A stretch of 64,000 nucleotides of DNA. It comes from Skermanella pratensis. Lineage in GTDB: Bacteria > Pseudomonadota > Alphaproteobacteria > Azospirillales > Azospirillaceae. The notes beneath the pieces were generated by a model. The model did no database searches. It was not told where the DNA came from and saw nothing but the letters and a program-made list of their open reading frames with translations. Both the position numbers and the translations under genes were made by a program. Below are positions 1 to 8,711 of this stretch, piece by piece. The stretch is from assembly GCF_008843145.1 (NCBI RefSeq), contig NZ_CP030265.1:2590001-2654000 (forward strand), given 5' to 3'. The first letter of the stretch is position 1. Each line of letters begins with the position of its first letter.

Positions 1-542
1 ATGGAGACGGCGGCCGTGACCGCCAGGATCGCCGGATAGGTCAGTGCGGCGCGCACCGCCTTCGCCGACCTGGCCCGCCGGTCGGCGAGATCGGCCAGGC
101 TGCGCAGGATGGTGGCGAGCGCGCCGGCCGCCTCCCCGGCGCGGATCATGCCGATCGCATAGGGCGGCGCCAGTTCCGGCCGCTGCTCCAGCGCTTCGCT
201 GAAGGGGATGCCGGCCCGGACCTGCTCCAGCACGACGTTCAGCGCCGGCGCCATCGTCTTGAGGTCGCGCGACCGGGCGACCGAAGCCAGCGCCTGGTCC
301 AGCCGGAGGCCGGCATCCAGCAGCAGCGCCAGTTCGCGGGCGAAACGCGACAGCTTGGCGGGCGGCAGCGACTTGCGGCTGCCGGCGAATCCTCCGGCGG
401 CGGCTTGGCCGGTCTCGATGCGGAGGGGCACGGCGCCCCGCTCCTGGAGTTGGCGCGCGACCGCCTCGGTGTCCGCGGCGCTGAGAGTGCCGACGGCGAT
501 CTTGCCGTCGCGCTCGACCGCCTCGAACTGGAAGACCGGCAT
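1..542 (-). CDS. gspF: Type II secretion inner-membrane platform protein GspF (partial, C-terminus beyond left edge)
   Basis: Reading leftward from an ATG at 542-540, the protein begins MPVFQFEAVERDGK and continues with the soluble N-terminal GspF domain (about residues 60-180, with the family pattern of a Phe-rich amphipathic start, then RELALLLDAGL and MIRAGEAAG). GspF is the polytopic inner-membrane platform that couples the GspE ATPase to pseudopilus assembly. Only about 180 of roughly 400 expected residues are inside the window; the first hydrophobic segment is just starting at the edge. The start overlaps the gspE stop by one base (TGATG), so it is translationally coupled to gspE. Family assignment is firm from sequence pattern and neighbours. 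The genes for GspL, GspM and GspC/N are not in the window and may lie to the left. Confidence 0.93.
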   Translation of the reverse strand, partial: MPVFQFEAVERDGKIAVGTLSAADTEAVARQLQERGAVPLRIETGQAAAGGFAGSRKSLPPAKLSRFARELALLLDAGLRLDQALASVARSRDLKTMAPALNVVLEQVRAGIPFSEALEQRPELAPPYAIGMIRAGEAAGALATILRSLADLADRRARSAKAVRAALTYPAILAVTAAVS

Positions 543-2263
543 CAGGAAGCTCCCTGCAGCGTCGCCATCAAGACCTCCTCCACCGTCGTGGAGCCGTCCG
601 CGACCTTGCGCAGGCCGCTCTCGAACAAGGTCTCCATGCCCTCCTCCCGCGCGATCTCGGCCAGCCTGGAGGCTTCGCCGCGCGCCATGGCGGCGGCGCG
701 CATCCGGTCGGTCATGACCATGAGTTCCGTGATCATGGTCCGCCCGCGCCATCCCGTGCCTCGGCAGGACGGGCATCCGGGCGCATGCATGGGCCGGGCT
801 TGTCCGTCGGGGGCGAAGCGGCCGAGATCGAACCGCTGGACGATCGCGTCCGCGTAAGGGTGGGGCTCGCGGCAGTCGGGGCACAGGGTGCGGACGAGCC
901 GCTGGGCCAGCACGGCATTGAGGGTGGACGCCAGCAGGTAATCCTCGACACCCATCTCCAGCATGCGGGTGATGGCGCCGGGAGCGTCGTTGGTGTGAAG
1001 CGTCGACATGATCAGGTGGCCGGTGAGCGACGCTTCGATCGCGGTCTGCGCGGTCTCGCGGTCGCGGATTTCGCCGACCAGGATGACGTTGGGGTTCTGC
1101 CGCAGCAGCGCGCGCAGGATCGAGGCGAAGGTCAGCTTGATCCCGGGCTTGACCTCGGTCTGGTTGACACCGGGAAGCTGGTACTCGATCGGGTCCTCGA
1201 TGGTGAAATACTTGCGCGACGGGACGAAGACGCGGAGCAGCGAGCTGTAGAGCGTGGTCGTCTTGCCGCTGCCGGTCGGCCCCGTGACCAGGACGATCCC
1301 GTAGGGGCGGTTCGCCGCCTCCAGCCACTTGTCGAGCACGGGGCCGGTGAAGCCGAGCTTCACGAAGTCAAGCGCCACGGAACTGCGGTCGAGCACGCGG
1401 ATGGCGACGCTTTCACCGTGAAGCGTCGGAACGATGCCGACGCGCAGGTCGACCTGACGGCCTCCGACGGTCATCTTGATGCGGCCATCCTGGGGAAGGC
1501 GGCGCTCGGCGATGTCGATGCCGGCCAGGATCTTGATGCGGGAGACGACGGCCCGGTGAAGGGCAGGTGCCGGCGCCTCGATCGGCGTTAGATCGCCGTC
1601 GATGCGGAGCCACTGCACCGGCCCGCCTTCCTGGCTTTCCAGATGAAGGTCGGACGCCCGGCTCTCCACCGCCTGGACGATCATGTGGTTGACGAACCTG
1701 ACGACCGGCGCCTCGCTCGCCAAGTCCTTCAGGCGCTGGAGGTCGTCGTCGCCGGCCACGGTCGTCACATGGGTGTCCGAGGCGGCGCCGTCCCGCAGCT
1801 TGGCGACCGCCTTCCGGATATCGGACTGGGTCGCGACCCGGATCCTCACCGGCAGGTCGAACAGCAATCCCGCCGCCTGGAGGGCGGCTGAGTCCGTCGG
1901 GTCGGCCGACGCCACCACGACGTGGTCCTCCTCCACCCGGAGCGGGAGGACGCGGGCCTGCTCCATCCAGCGCGGGCTGGCCTCGCCGACCGCCTCGTCG
2001 GGCCATTCGTGGGCTTCGACCTGGGGGAGCGAGAGCGCCCGGCAGAGACTCTCGGCCACGATGGTCTCCGGGACGATGCCCAGGTTTATGACCGCGGTCG
2101 GCAGCCCGATTCCGCTTTCCGACGCCGCCCGGCGGGCGCGATCCAGCAATGCCTGCGACAGGTGCCCGGACGCCAGCAGGTCGCCCGCGAACGCGTCCTG
2201 GAGAGCGTCGGCGGGAGCGCCGGGGAAGGAGGTGACGGTCGGGTTGTCGGCGAGGCTCGTCAT
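542..2263 (-). CDS. gspE: Type II secretion ATPase GspE
   Basis: 573 residues, normal for the family. It is the cytoplasmic hexameric ATPase that powers pseudopilus growth. An N-terminal GspE/PilB domain (about 20-150) is followed by the secretion ATPase core: Walker A GPTGSGKT at 328-335, an Asp box (IEDPIEY) near 355-361, Walker B with VGEIRD near 396-401, and the His box STLHTND near 420-426. A zinc-binding tetracysteine is present (C461, C464, C497, C500), as in true GspE proteins. I chose the ATG at 2263 because it overlaps the upstream peptidase stop (ATGA). The open frame extends 12 codons further upstream but that stretch would lie inside the neighbour. It sits between the prepilin peptidase and gspF in one leftward operon. 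Confidence 0.96.
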   Translation of the reverse strand: MTSLADNPTVTSFPGAPADALQDAFAGDLLASGHLSQALLDRARRAASESGIGLPTAVINLGIVPETIVAESLCRALSLPQVEAHEWPDEAVGEASPRWMEQARVLPLRVEEDHVVVASADPTDSAALQAAGLLFDLPVRIRVATQSDIRKAVAKLRDGAASDTHVTTVAGDDDLQRLKDLASEAPVVRFVNHMIVQAVESRASDLHLESQEGGPVQWLRIDGDLTPIEAPAPALHRAVVSRIKILAGIDIAERRLPQDGRIKMTVGGRQVDLRVGIVPTLHGESVAIRVLDRSSVALDFVKLGFTGPVLDKWLEAANRPYGIVLVTGPTGSGKTTTLYSSLLRVFVPSRKYFTIEDPIEYQLPGVNQTEVKPGIKLTFASILRALLRQNPNVILVGEIRDRETAQTAIEASLTGHLIMSTLHTNDAPGAITRMLEMGVEDYLLASTLNAVLAQRLVRTLCPDCREPHPYADAIVQRFDLGRFAPDGQARPMHAPGCPSCRGTGWRGRTMITELMVMTDRMRAAAMARGEASRLAEIAREEGMETLFESGLRKVADGSTTVEEVLMATLQGAS

Positions 2264-2955
2264 GGCTGCACCAGTTCGGGAACGAGGAAAACCACCCACA
2301 ATGCGGCGGACAATGCAGGGACGAAGGGAATGCGGCCGTCCCGCTCCACCCAGCCGCCACGGAGGAGGAATGCCGCGGCGAGCAGGCCGAAGACGCCGGA
2401 CAGGAACAGGACGCTCGGCAAGGCCGCCAGCCCGACCCAGGCACCGGCCGCGGCGAACAGCCGGACGTCGCCGCCGCCGATGCCCTCATGCCCGCGGACC
2501 CGGCGGTAGGCCGCGCCTAGCAGCCAGATGGCGCCGGCGCCCAGGGCAGCGGCGGCGGCATGAGCCGGGACCGCCTGCGGCTCGACCCACCAGGTCGCCG
2601 CGAGGCCGGCGGGGATCAGCGGAAGGGAAACGGCGTCCGGAACCTCCAGGTAGCGCAAGTCGATCAGCGCCAAGCCGAGCAGGGTCCAGCCAAGGACGGC
2701 GGCGAAGGCCGACAGCGGCATCGGCAGGAGCACGGCGGCCAGGATGGCCGCCAAGGTGCAGGCGGCCTCCATGGCGGGATGGAGGCTGCGCAAGGCGGCC
2801 GGGCACGCGTCATCCTCGCCCGGCGGCGCGGGATAACGGTCCACCAGGATGCCGACGATGCCGCCGAACAGCGGTGCCGATGCTATCAGGAGCAATTCCA
2901 ACCCTTCCACCTGCCTGTTCAGTTCCCTTTTCGTGGACGTGCCGGTGAACCTCAT
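2260..2955 (-). CDS. Type IV prepilin peptidase (A24 family, GspO-like, short form)
   Basis: About 231 residues, mostly hydrophobic with several membrane segments. This aspartic protease would cleave the leader of the pseudopilins GspG, H, I, J and K. The two family aspartates are visible: LIDLRYLEVPD near residues 105-115, and GIGGGDVRLF in place of the usual GxGxGDxK near 165-175. The cytoplasmic cysteine-rich methylase loop (paired CxxC) found in full-length GspO/PilD is absent, so it may cleave without methylating, or methylation may be done elsewhere. The start at 2955 (MRFTGTSTKRE) is the best placed ATG; a start slightly further in is possible. Its stop overlaps the gspE ATG. It is the first gene of the leftward peptidase-gspE-gspF operon. 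Confidence 0.82.
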   Translation of the reverse strand: MRFTGTSTKRELNRQVEGLELLLIASAPLFGGIVGILVDRYPAPPGEDDACPAALRSLHPAMEAACTLAAILAAVLLPMPLSAFAAVLGWTLLGLALIDLRYLEVPDAVSLPLIPAGLAATWWVEPQAVPAHAAAAALGAGAIWLLGAAYRRVRGHEGIGGGDVRLFAAAGAWVGLAALPSVLFLSGVFGLLAAAFLLRGGWVERDGRIPFVPALSAALWVVFLVPELVQP

Positions 2956-3540
2956 CGGCGCGATGATACCCGTGTGTTGACGGACATCGGTCGAATTTAT
3001 TCCCGCTTTATGCCCTTTTGCCTTGCCGGGCCTGCGCATCCCGGCGGGTCGTCCGGACCGGATCTTACAAAATGTGCCTAAAGATGTACTGGTCATGCTG
3101 TACGCCGACATGCATTTTCCAGCGGCCGGGGAGTCGGCGTACCGATTCGGGGGGGAGACCCGCCAGGAAATTTTAAGTCAGGTTCAGTGGGAGAAAATTG
3201 CTGCGCCGGAGCGAGCCGACGAGTTTCGGGCAGCTTTCCGAGCAAGTGGCCCGAGGACGTTTAAACCAGGAGTTTAGTCCAGAGATACATCTTTTTCTCG
3301 CTTCCATTCGGCCGATGGATAATTCTTGGTGGCCATTCGCCGATTAGGTTTTCCAAAAATGAATGAGGAAAACTACCGCTACTACCCTTCCGATGCACTT
3401 TTCTCGAAATCGGAACTTGGGTGTTAGAGATTACGAACCGGTTCCATCCGCAAGTGCAGGTTTCACCGGTCGGTGGATTTTTCGGTTTTCGTCATAGGTC
3501 TTCCTTTGAACCCTGGTTGCTTTGAGTCGGTGAACGATTG
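2956..3540. other. Divergent intergenic region between prepilin peptidase and gspD
   Basis: 585 bases without a convincing gene. A frame at 3023-3277 (plus) is open but has no domain, poor codon pattern and no ribosome site. The region must hold the leftward promoter for peptidase-gspE-gspF and the rightward promoter for gspD-gspK. It is clearly more AT-rich than the flanking genes, especially 3270-3400, but I could not pick a convincing -35/-10 pair on either strand. A small inverted repeat (CACC-ggtc-GGTG) followed by GATTTTT lies at about 3464-3482 in the gspD leader; it is too weak to call a terminator. Confidence 0.5.
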
Positions 3541-5859
3541 ATGACGACACGCAGAACACCCGCTCCGTCCGGATTTCGGCTGGGAATTTCCGCCTGTGCT
3601 GTCCTGGCTCTCCTGGCTGGATGCGCTCAGGGTACCGCGCGGAGCAACATCGACGAACGCATGTCCGAACTGATGCGCACGGACGGCGGAACATCGGGGC
3701 AGCCGACGCCGCTCGTTCCGGGCGGAGGGGTTGGATCGGGCGGTGCCGCCGGCCGGGAGGAGCAGCCGCCGAGGCGGCCGGCCTATGTGGAGCGGGGCGG
3801 CTTGCGCATCCAGGTGCCGGCGACCTCCACCCGGCCGTCGCCGACCGGCGAGAGCGTGGAGCTGAATTTTCCGGACACCGACATCAGGGAGTTCGCGCGC
3901 GCCGTGCTCGGCGACATTCTCGGACTGACCTACGCGGTCGATTCGAGGATCGAGGGAACCGTAAGCGTCGATACCCGCGGAGCCATCCCGCGGGCCGACG
4001 TCCTGCCGCTGGTCGAGCGCGTGCTCCAGATGCATGGGGTGTCGCTGGTTCCTTTCCCCAACGGTTACCAGGTGGTTCCGGCGGAGTCGGGCCTTACCAA
4101 CGGCCCCGCCCTGGGCGGGGGACCGGGAATGGGAGTCCGGGTCCTGCCGCTGCGGCATATCGAGGCCGCGAAGGCGTCCGAACTGCTGGCTCCGCTGACG
4201 CCCAGGGGTGCAGTGGTCTCGGTCGATCCCAAGCGCAACATCATGGTCCTCGCCGGATCGGGGCCGCAGCTCGACCTGATGGAAGCGACCGTCCAGGCGA
4301 TCGACCTGGACCAGCTGCAGGGCATGTCCTTCGCGCTGAAGCCGCTCCGCTACGCGGCTCCCGCGGCGATGGCCGAGGAACTGACGGCGATCTTCGGATC
4401 GGAGGAAGGGGACCAGGAGGTGCGATTCGTGCCGGTCGAGCGCATGAGCGCCCTGGTCATCGTGACGCGCAACGCCGACGCGATCGACCGCATGCTGAAC
4501 TGGGCCGAGCGGCTGGACCAGGAGGGCGGCGGGTCCGATCCGGAGCTGTTCGTCTATCCCGTCCAGAACGGCAAGGCCGCCGACCTCGCCACGGCGCTGG
4601 GCCAGATCTTCGGTGCCGAACCGACCGGCCAGCAGATCGGCGGGTTGGCGCCCGGGTTGCAGTCGCGCCAGCTCGCCCAATCCAGCCTGACCCGGCGCGG
4701 ACAGGGCGGATCTTCCGGCCAGGGCGGCTTGGGTCAGGGCGGTCTCGGCCAGGGAGGGCTGGGTCAGGGAGGCCTGGGCCAGGGAGGGCTGGGGCAGGGC
4801 GGCGGAGGGGGGGGACTCGGCGGCGATCCCTTGGGCGGCGGCGGTTTCGGCGGCCAGGGCGGCTCGGGATTCGGCGGCGGGTTCGACGGCGGCGCGGGCG
4901 GGCAGGGGCAGGGCAGCGGCTTCACGGCCGTCGCGGCACCTGGCCTGCGGATCATAGCCGACGACAGCCGGAACGCCCTGATCGTCCAGGGGACGCGGCA
5001 GCAGTACCGGCGCATCGAGAATGCCCTGCGCCAGCTGGATACCCAGCCGCTCCAGGTGCTGATCGAGGCGACCATCGCCGAGGTGACCCTCAACGATACG
5101 CTCCAGTACGGGTTGCAGTGGTTCTTCAACAGCGGCAATTTCCAGGCCTTGCTGAGCCAAAGCGCGAGCGCGACGCCCCAGCCGGCGCTGCCGGGCTTCG
5201 CACTCGCCTTCAACACGCCCGACGCGCGGGTCGTGCTGCGCGCGCTGGAATCGGTCACCGACGTGCGGGTGATCTCGTCGCCCCAGGTCCTGGCGCTGAC
5301 CAACCAGACGGCGCTCCTCCAGGTCGGCGACAGCGTGCCGATCCCCGTCCAGCAGGCTGTCAGCGTCGTCAATCCGGACGCGCCGATCGTCAACTCGGTC
5401 CAGTATGTCGATACCGGCGTCACGCTCCAGGTGGTCCCGCGGGTCAACGAGGGCGGGATGGTCCGGATGGAGATCGAGCAGAACGTCTCCGAGGCGACCT
5501 TGACCACCACGTCCGAGATCGACGCGCCGACCATCGCCCAGCGCCGGATCGCCAGCACGGTGGCGGTCCGGAGCGGCGAGACCATCGGTCTGGGCGGCCT
5601 GATCCGCGACGGCGCCACCGCCGGCATGGATGGCGTTCCCTACCTGTCGAGGCTGCCGGTCGTCGGGCCGCTGTTCGGCACCCGGGCGACCGACGTTCGG
5701 CGTACCGAGCTGCTGATCCTGCTGCGGCCCCGGATCGTGCAGACGACCCAGGACGCCCGGGACATGACCAACGAACTGCGGTCGCGCATGCAGGCGCTGC
5801 TGCCGGTCGTTCACAGGGAACCGATTCAGGGCACCCGGCAGGGACTTCCCGTCCAGTGA
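3541..5859 (+). CDS. gspD: Type II secretion outer-membrane secretin GspD
   Basis: 772 residues. Forms the outer-membrane channel. The N-terminus has a lipoprotein-type signal ending LALLAGC (Cys28), so it may be a lipidated, self-piloting secretin. Domains in order: N0 (about 95-185, starting VELNFPDTDIREF), N1 and N2 (about 195-335), N3 (about 340-495), secretin core (about 505-745, with VISSPQVLALTNQTA, the VPRVNEGG strand and VPYLSRLPVVGPLFG). N3 is interrupted by an unusual Gly-rich insert of roughly 75 residues containing five GQGGL-type pentapeptide copies. The frame also opens at a TTG three bases upstream (3538), but the ATG at 3541 is more likely. It is followed by gspK on the same strand. 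A long antisense frame over this gene is a codon shadow. Confidence 0.95.
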   Translation: MTTRRTPAPSGFRLGISACAVLALLAGCAQGTARSNIDERMSELMRTDGGTSGQPTPLVPGGGVGSGGAAGREEQPPRRPAYVERGGLRIQVPATSTRPSPTGESVELNFPDTDIREFARAVLGDILGLTYAVDSRIEGTVSVDTRGAIPRADVLPLVERVLQMHGVSLVPFPNGYQVVPAESGLTNGPALGGGPGMGVRVLPLRHIEAAKASELLAPLTPRGAVVSVDPKRNIMVLAGSGPQLDLMEATVQAIDLDQLQGMSFALKPLRYAAPAAMAEELTAIFGSEEGDQEVRFVPVERMSALVIVTRNADAIDRMLNWAERLDQEGGGSDPELFVYPVQNGKAADLATALGQIFGAEPTGQQIGGLAPGLQSRQLAQSSLTRRGQGGSSGQGGLGQGGLGQGGLGQGGLGQGGLGQGGGGGGLGGDPLGGGGFGGQGGSGFGGGFDGGAGGQGQGSGFTAVAAPGLRIIADDSRNALIVQGTRQQYRRIENALRQLDTQPLQVLIEATIAEVTLNDTLQYGLQWFFNSGNFQALLSQSASATPQPALPGFALAFNTPDARVVLRALESVTDVRVISSPQVLALTNQTALLQVGDSVPIPVQQAVSVVNPDAPIVNSVQYVDTGVTLQVVPRVNEGGMVRMEIEQNVSEATLTTTSEIDAPTIAQRRIASTVAVRSGETIGLGGLIRDGATAGMDGVPYLSRLPVVGPLFGTRATDVRRTELLILLRPRIVQTTQDARDMTNELRSRMQALLPVVHREPIQGTRQGLPVQ
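4717..4791 (+). repeat. Five tandem 15-bp units encoding GQGGL inside gspD
   Basis: Five in-register 15-base units (pattern GGYCAGGGMGGNYTG) run from 4717 to 4791, with degenerate copies on either side (4699-4716 and 4792-4810). The third and fifth units are identical. They encode a low-complexity Gly/Gln/Leu loop within the N3 domain of the secretin. Such repeats can gain or lose units in register by slippage without breaking the frame. Confidence 0.85.
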
Positions 5860-5984
5860 CGGGAAGCGTCGCCAGGACGGATCATCACGCCTGCCGGCGG
5901 ATGAACGGCCGGCACCCAGGCGTGCCGCCGAGTTCCAATGGCGCGGCCGCGCCCGGAACTCGTCGGCATCCTCAAGGCATCGCC

Positions 5985-6812
5985 ATGCGCAGACCCGGTT
6001 TCGCCCTGATCGCGGTATTCTGGATCGTCATGGTGGTCGGGCTGTTCACCGCGATCGTGGCGTCGCGGACCGGATTCGACATCGATCGCAGTGTCTGGGC
6101 GCACGACATGGGCAGGGTCAGGGCCGCCGCCGACGGGGCGGTGGAGGAGGCGGCGTTCCGGATGGTCGAGCGCCTCGGCTCGGGGCAGCCGGTGACGGAC
6201 CTCGCCGGGGTGCAGGTCTTGGATCTGCGCATCGACGACATCCCGGTCCGGGTGAAGATCGAGGACGAGGATGGCAAGGTCGACCTCAACGGCGCCCAGC
6301 CAGAGCTGCTCGCGCTGCTTTTCGAAACCCTGATGCGCGACAACCCGGACCTTCCCGCCGAGGATCCGGTGGCGCTTTCCGAGCGCATCGCCGACTTCCG
6401 CGACATCGACAACCTGCGCCGGGCGAACGGCGCCGAGGATCCGGAGTATGTGGCCGCCGGCCGGCCGGCCGGCGCGAAGGACGGCGTGTTCGACACCGTG
6501 GGCGAAATGGAGCAGGTCCTTGGCATGCCTCCGGAACTGGTCGCGGCGGCGGCCCCGTTCCTTACGGTCCATAGCGGGCGGGCGCAGTTCGACCCTGTCG
6601 TGAGTCCGCCCGGATTGCAGCGGCTGGGCAGCGCCGTCGAGGCCGCCGGGCTGCTCAGCGGAGTGGCGCCCTCGCGGCGGCGCATGTTCTCGGTGACGGC
6701 CGAGGCAGCGCTGCCGAGCGGAGTCAGGCTGACGCGCGCTGCGTCTTTCAGGATAACCGGCGACATGCGCCAGCCGGTCGCCTGGTACGGCTGGCGGGCT
6801 ATCGGCGGCTGA
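5985..6812 (+). CDS. gspK: Type II secretion minor pseudopilin GspK
   Basis: 275 residues. The start MRRPGFALIAVFWIVMVVGLF is a class III prepilin leader and hydrophobic helix, with a Gly before Phe as the cleavage point and a short basic leader, as in GspK. After the helix comes the alpha/beta pilin body with the large helical insert typical of GspK (including VKIEDEDGKVDLNGA near 92-106 and ERIADFRDIDNLRR near 130-145, the helix-hairpin-helix-like stretch). GspK caps the pseudopilus tip with GspI and GspJ. The frame is open far upstream through gspD in another frame, so I set the start at the leader Met. It follows gspD by about 125 bases and ends convergently with gspJ, leaving only 15 bases between the stops. 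Confidence 0.9.
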   Translation: MRRPGFALIAVFWIVMVVGLFTAIVASRTGFDIDRSVWAHDMGRVRAAADGAVEEAAFRMVERLGSGQPVTDLAGVQVLDLRIDDIPVRVKIEDEDGKVDLNGAQPELLALLFETLMRDNPDLPAEDPVALSERIADFRDIDNLRRANGAEDPEYVAAGRPAGAKDGVFDTVGEMEQVLGMPPELVAAAAPFLTVHSGRAQFDPVVSPPGLQRLGSAVEAAGLLSGVAPSRRRMFSVTAEAALPSGVRLTRAASFRITGDMRQPVAWYGWRAIGG

Positions 6813-6827
6813 CCAGCCGCTGTCCGG

Positions 6828-7379
6828 TCAGCGGTTGCGCGGCGCCACGACGATCGGCGGCCACCCCTCGGCGGGACCGCCGCTCATGCTCAGCTCGATC
6901 AGGTCCGGCAGGCGCTGGCCGGCGGGCCAGGCGTTCCGCCAACCGCCGGCGTTGTCCCAGTAGCGGAACGAGACCTGAACCGCCCCTTCCAGGATCAACC
7001 GCTCGCCGACCTGCTGCTCGCCGGTCAGGCGGAGCGGCTGCCATCTCGCCAGCAGGCCGCCGGGCGACCCGGACATGGTCACGACGTTGGGACCGGCGAG
7101 GCCGAAGCGCTGGGGCAGGACCGTGACGAAGCGGAGCGATCCCTGGTCACCGGAGAAGATCAGCGGCGCGCGGTCGCGCCGGTCCGACCGGACCGGCAGG
7201 GCGGTTTCCAGCCAGTCGGCGATCTGGCGCTGGACCAGAAAACCATGGCCGCCGTCACCGCGAGGTGCGGCCGCGCGGGCCGCGAGCGCGATCACCTGCT
7301 GGCCGGCGACCATGATGAAGGCGATGAGCGTCATCGCCACCAGCATTTCCAGGAGCGTGAATCCGGGGCGCCGGGTCAT
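6828..7379 (-). CDS. gspJ: Type II secretion minor pseudopilin GspJ
   Basis: 183 residues. It begins MTRRPGFTLLEMLVAMTLIAF, a textbook prepilin leader (G/FTLLE, cleavage after Gly, Glu at mature +5) and hydrophobic helix. The size and the position as last gene of a G-H-I-J string identify it as GspJ, a tip component. The ATG at 7379 overlaps the gspI stop (ATGA). The frame is open for 47 codons upstream, but that part is a shadow of gspI. Confidence 0.9.
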   Translation of the reverse strand: MTRRPGFTLLEMLVAMTLIAFIMVAGQQVIALAARAAAPRGDGGHGFLVQRQIADWLETALPVRSDRRDRAPLIFSGDQGSLRFVTVLPQRFGLAGPNVVTMSGSPGGLLARWQPLRLTGEQQVGERLILEGAVQVSFRYWDNAGGWRNAWPAGQRLPDLIELSMSGGPAEGWPPIVVAPRNR

Positions 7380-7810
7380 CCCGCCTCTCCCGGGATCATC
7401 CGGCGGGTGACCAGGGCGATGTTCCGGCTGCCGCGCATGGACAGCCAGGACACCTCCACCCGGATATCGGCGATGCCCGCGGTGCTCCGTCCCGTGGCGT
7501 CCTCCATCGTCCGCAGGCAACAGGTTTCGAGCCGCCAGGAGAAGCCGTCGGGGGTCGTGCCGTCGACGGGCGTTCCGGAAGGCATCGGGATGGTACGCCC
7601 CACTTCTACCAGAAGCCTCTCCGCCAGCATGACCGCTTCCTCGGTGCGTTCGGCGCGCTCGGACGCCAGGCTTCCGAAGGAGAGGCGGGGCATCATGGCG
7701 CCCAGCGCGATGCCCAGGATCGCAAGGGCGACGAGGACCTCGATCAGGCTGAATCCGGGACGGCGGGCCAAGGCGGGGCGCTGCCGGCCGGCGGGCGGCG
7801 CGTCAGTCAT
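7376..7810 (-). CDS. gspI: Type II secretion minor pseudopilin GspI
   Basis: 144 residues. A 19-residue basic leader ends PGFSLIEVLVALAILGIALG, giving the prepilin cleavage site and N-terminal helix. The size and place between gspH and gspJ fit GspI, which nucleates the tip complex. Two vicinal cysteines (ETCCLR, about residues 95-100) are not a general family feature. It overlaps gspH by eight bases and gspJ by four, so the four genes are probably translated as one coupled unit. Confidence 0.88.
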   Translation of the reverse strand: MTDAPPAGRQRPALARRPGFSLIEVLVALAILGIALGAMMPRLSFGSLASERAERTEEAVMLAERLLVEVGRTIPMPSGTPVDGTTPDGFSWRLETCCLRTMEDATGRSTAGIADIRVEVSWLSMRGSRNIALVTRRMIPGEAG

Positions 7811-8252
7811 CGACCTGGATCCTGCCGCTCAGCCAATCCGCCGCGATCCGCGCCTGTCCGCGGCTGGCGCTGGGCAGATCCAGGAGGACGGTACCTCCCG
7901 AGGAGCCACCGTCGGCATAGAACCGGATCGCTGCAGTGGCGCCGTCGCCCGGCACGCCGCCGTCGATCCCGAGTACGCGGACGCTCGAACCGGGAAGGCG
8001 CCCCCCCTTTCCGCCGGGCTGGATCCGCCATTCCCGGGCCTTCAGGTCGAACTGCACCTCGACCGGGCTTCGTGTCGCGGTCGCCATGTAGCGGGCGCGG
8101 GACAGTGCCGAGCCCAGTTCCCGGACGGCAGCCCTTTCCTTGGCTCCCTCGGCCCAAGACCCTCCCAGCCGAGGCGCCGCCAGCATCACCAGCCCGGCTA
8201 TCGCCATGACGACGAGCAGCTCGAGCAAGGTGAAGCCGGCGTGACTTTTCAT
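7803..8252 (-). CDS. gspH: Type II secretion minor pseudopilin GspH
   Basis: 149 residues. The start MKSHAGFTLLELLVVMAIAGL is a short prepilin leader and hydrophobic helix. The C-terminal part has the GspH beta-sandwich pattern, with RYMATATRSPVEVQFD and a late Gly-rich strand. It lies 30 bases after gspG and overlaps gspI. GspH sits between the major pseudopilin shaft and the tip. Confidence 0.88.
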   Translation of the reverse strand: MKSHAGFTLLELLVVMAIAGLVMLAAPRLGGSWAEGAKERAAVRELGSALSRARYMATATRSPVEVQFDLKAREWRIQPGGKGGRLPGSSVRVLGIDGGVPGDGATAAIRFYADGGSSGGTVLLDLPSASRGQARIAADWLSGRIQVDD

Positions 8253-8282
8253 GATTCGATCAGGACGCGGGGCGGTGACGGA

Positions 8283-8711
8283 TCACCAGCTGCCCAGGTC
8301 CTGGTTCTCCCCCGTGCCTCCGGCAGCCTTGTCGGCGCCCAGCGTGAACACCTCGACCTCGGCGCGCTCTCCGGGGGTGCGGTAGTGATATTCCTGACCC
8401 CACGGATCCTTGATCATGTCGGCCTTCCGTAGATAGGGGCCGTTCCAGCGTTGCGCGCCCGAAGGACGCTGTACCAGGGCCTTCAGGCCGTCCTGCTGGG
8501 ACGGGTAGCTTCCCGTGTCCAGCCGGTACATGTCCAGCGTGGTCGACAGGTTCTGGATCTGCAGCTTGGCCGCGTCCACCTTGGCGCCGCTGAGATAGCG
8601 CGCGACAGCCGGCGCGGTGACCGAGGCCAGCAGCCCCAGGATGACGAGCACGACCAGCAGTTCCAGGAGGGTAAATCCGGCTGCCGAGGAGGGACGCTTC
8701 CGGTGGCTCAT
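8283..8711 (-). CDS. gspG: Type II secretion major pseudopilin GspG
   Basis: 142 residues, exactly the expected size. The leader AAGFTLLELLVVLVILGLLAS, then VARYLSGAKVDAAKLQIQNL, the LDMYRLDTGSYPSQQDGLKAL segment and DPWGQEYHYRTPG match the major pseudopilin, including the calcium-site region at the C-terminus. It forms the shaft of the pseudopilus. I chose the ATG at 8711 (MSHRKRPSSAAG); the frame stays open for 26 more codons to another ATG near 8789, giving an unusually long leader. It is the first gene of the leftward G-H-I-J unit. Confidence 0.93.
   Translation of the reverse strand: MSHRKRPSSAAGFTLLELLVVLVILGLLASVTAPAVARYLSGAKVDAAKLQIQNLSTTLDMYRLDTGSYPSQQDGLKALVQRPSGAQRWNGPYLRKADMIKDPWGQEYHYRTPGERAEVEVFTLGADKAAGGTGENQDLGSW

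Noticed and set aside
3023-3277. 84-residue open frame in the gspD upstream region
   Set aside because: No ribosome site, no motif, and unlike the neighbouring genes in codon choice.
3464-3485. Hairpin with T run in the gspD leader, possible attenuator
   Set aside because: Only a four-base stem with a four-base loop; too weak to support termination.
4699-4810. Repeat array in gspD considered as CRISPR-like or a mobile repeat
   Set aside because: Units are 15 bp, contiguous, in frame and lack spacers; it is a coding repeat.
3463-5814. 783-codon open frame antisense to gspD
   Set aside because: It mirrors the codons of gspD, has no domain, and contains long Gln/Gly/Leu-rich nonsense; a shadow of high-GC codon bias.
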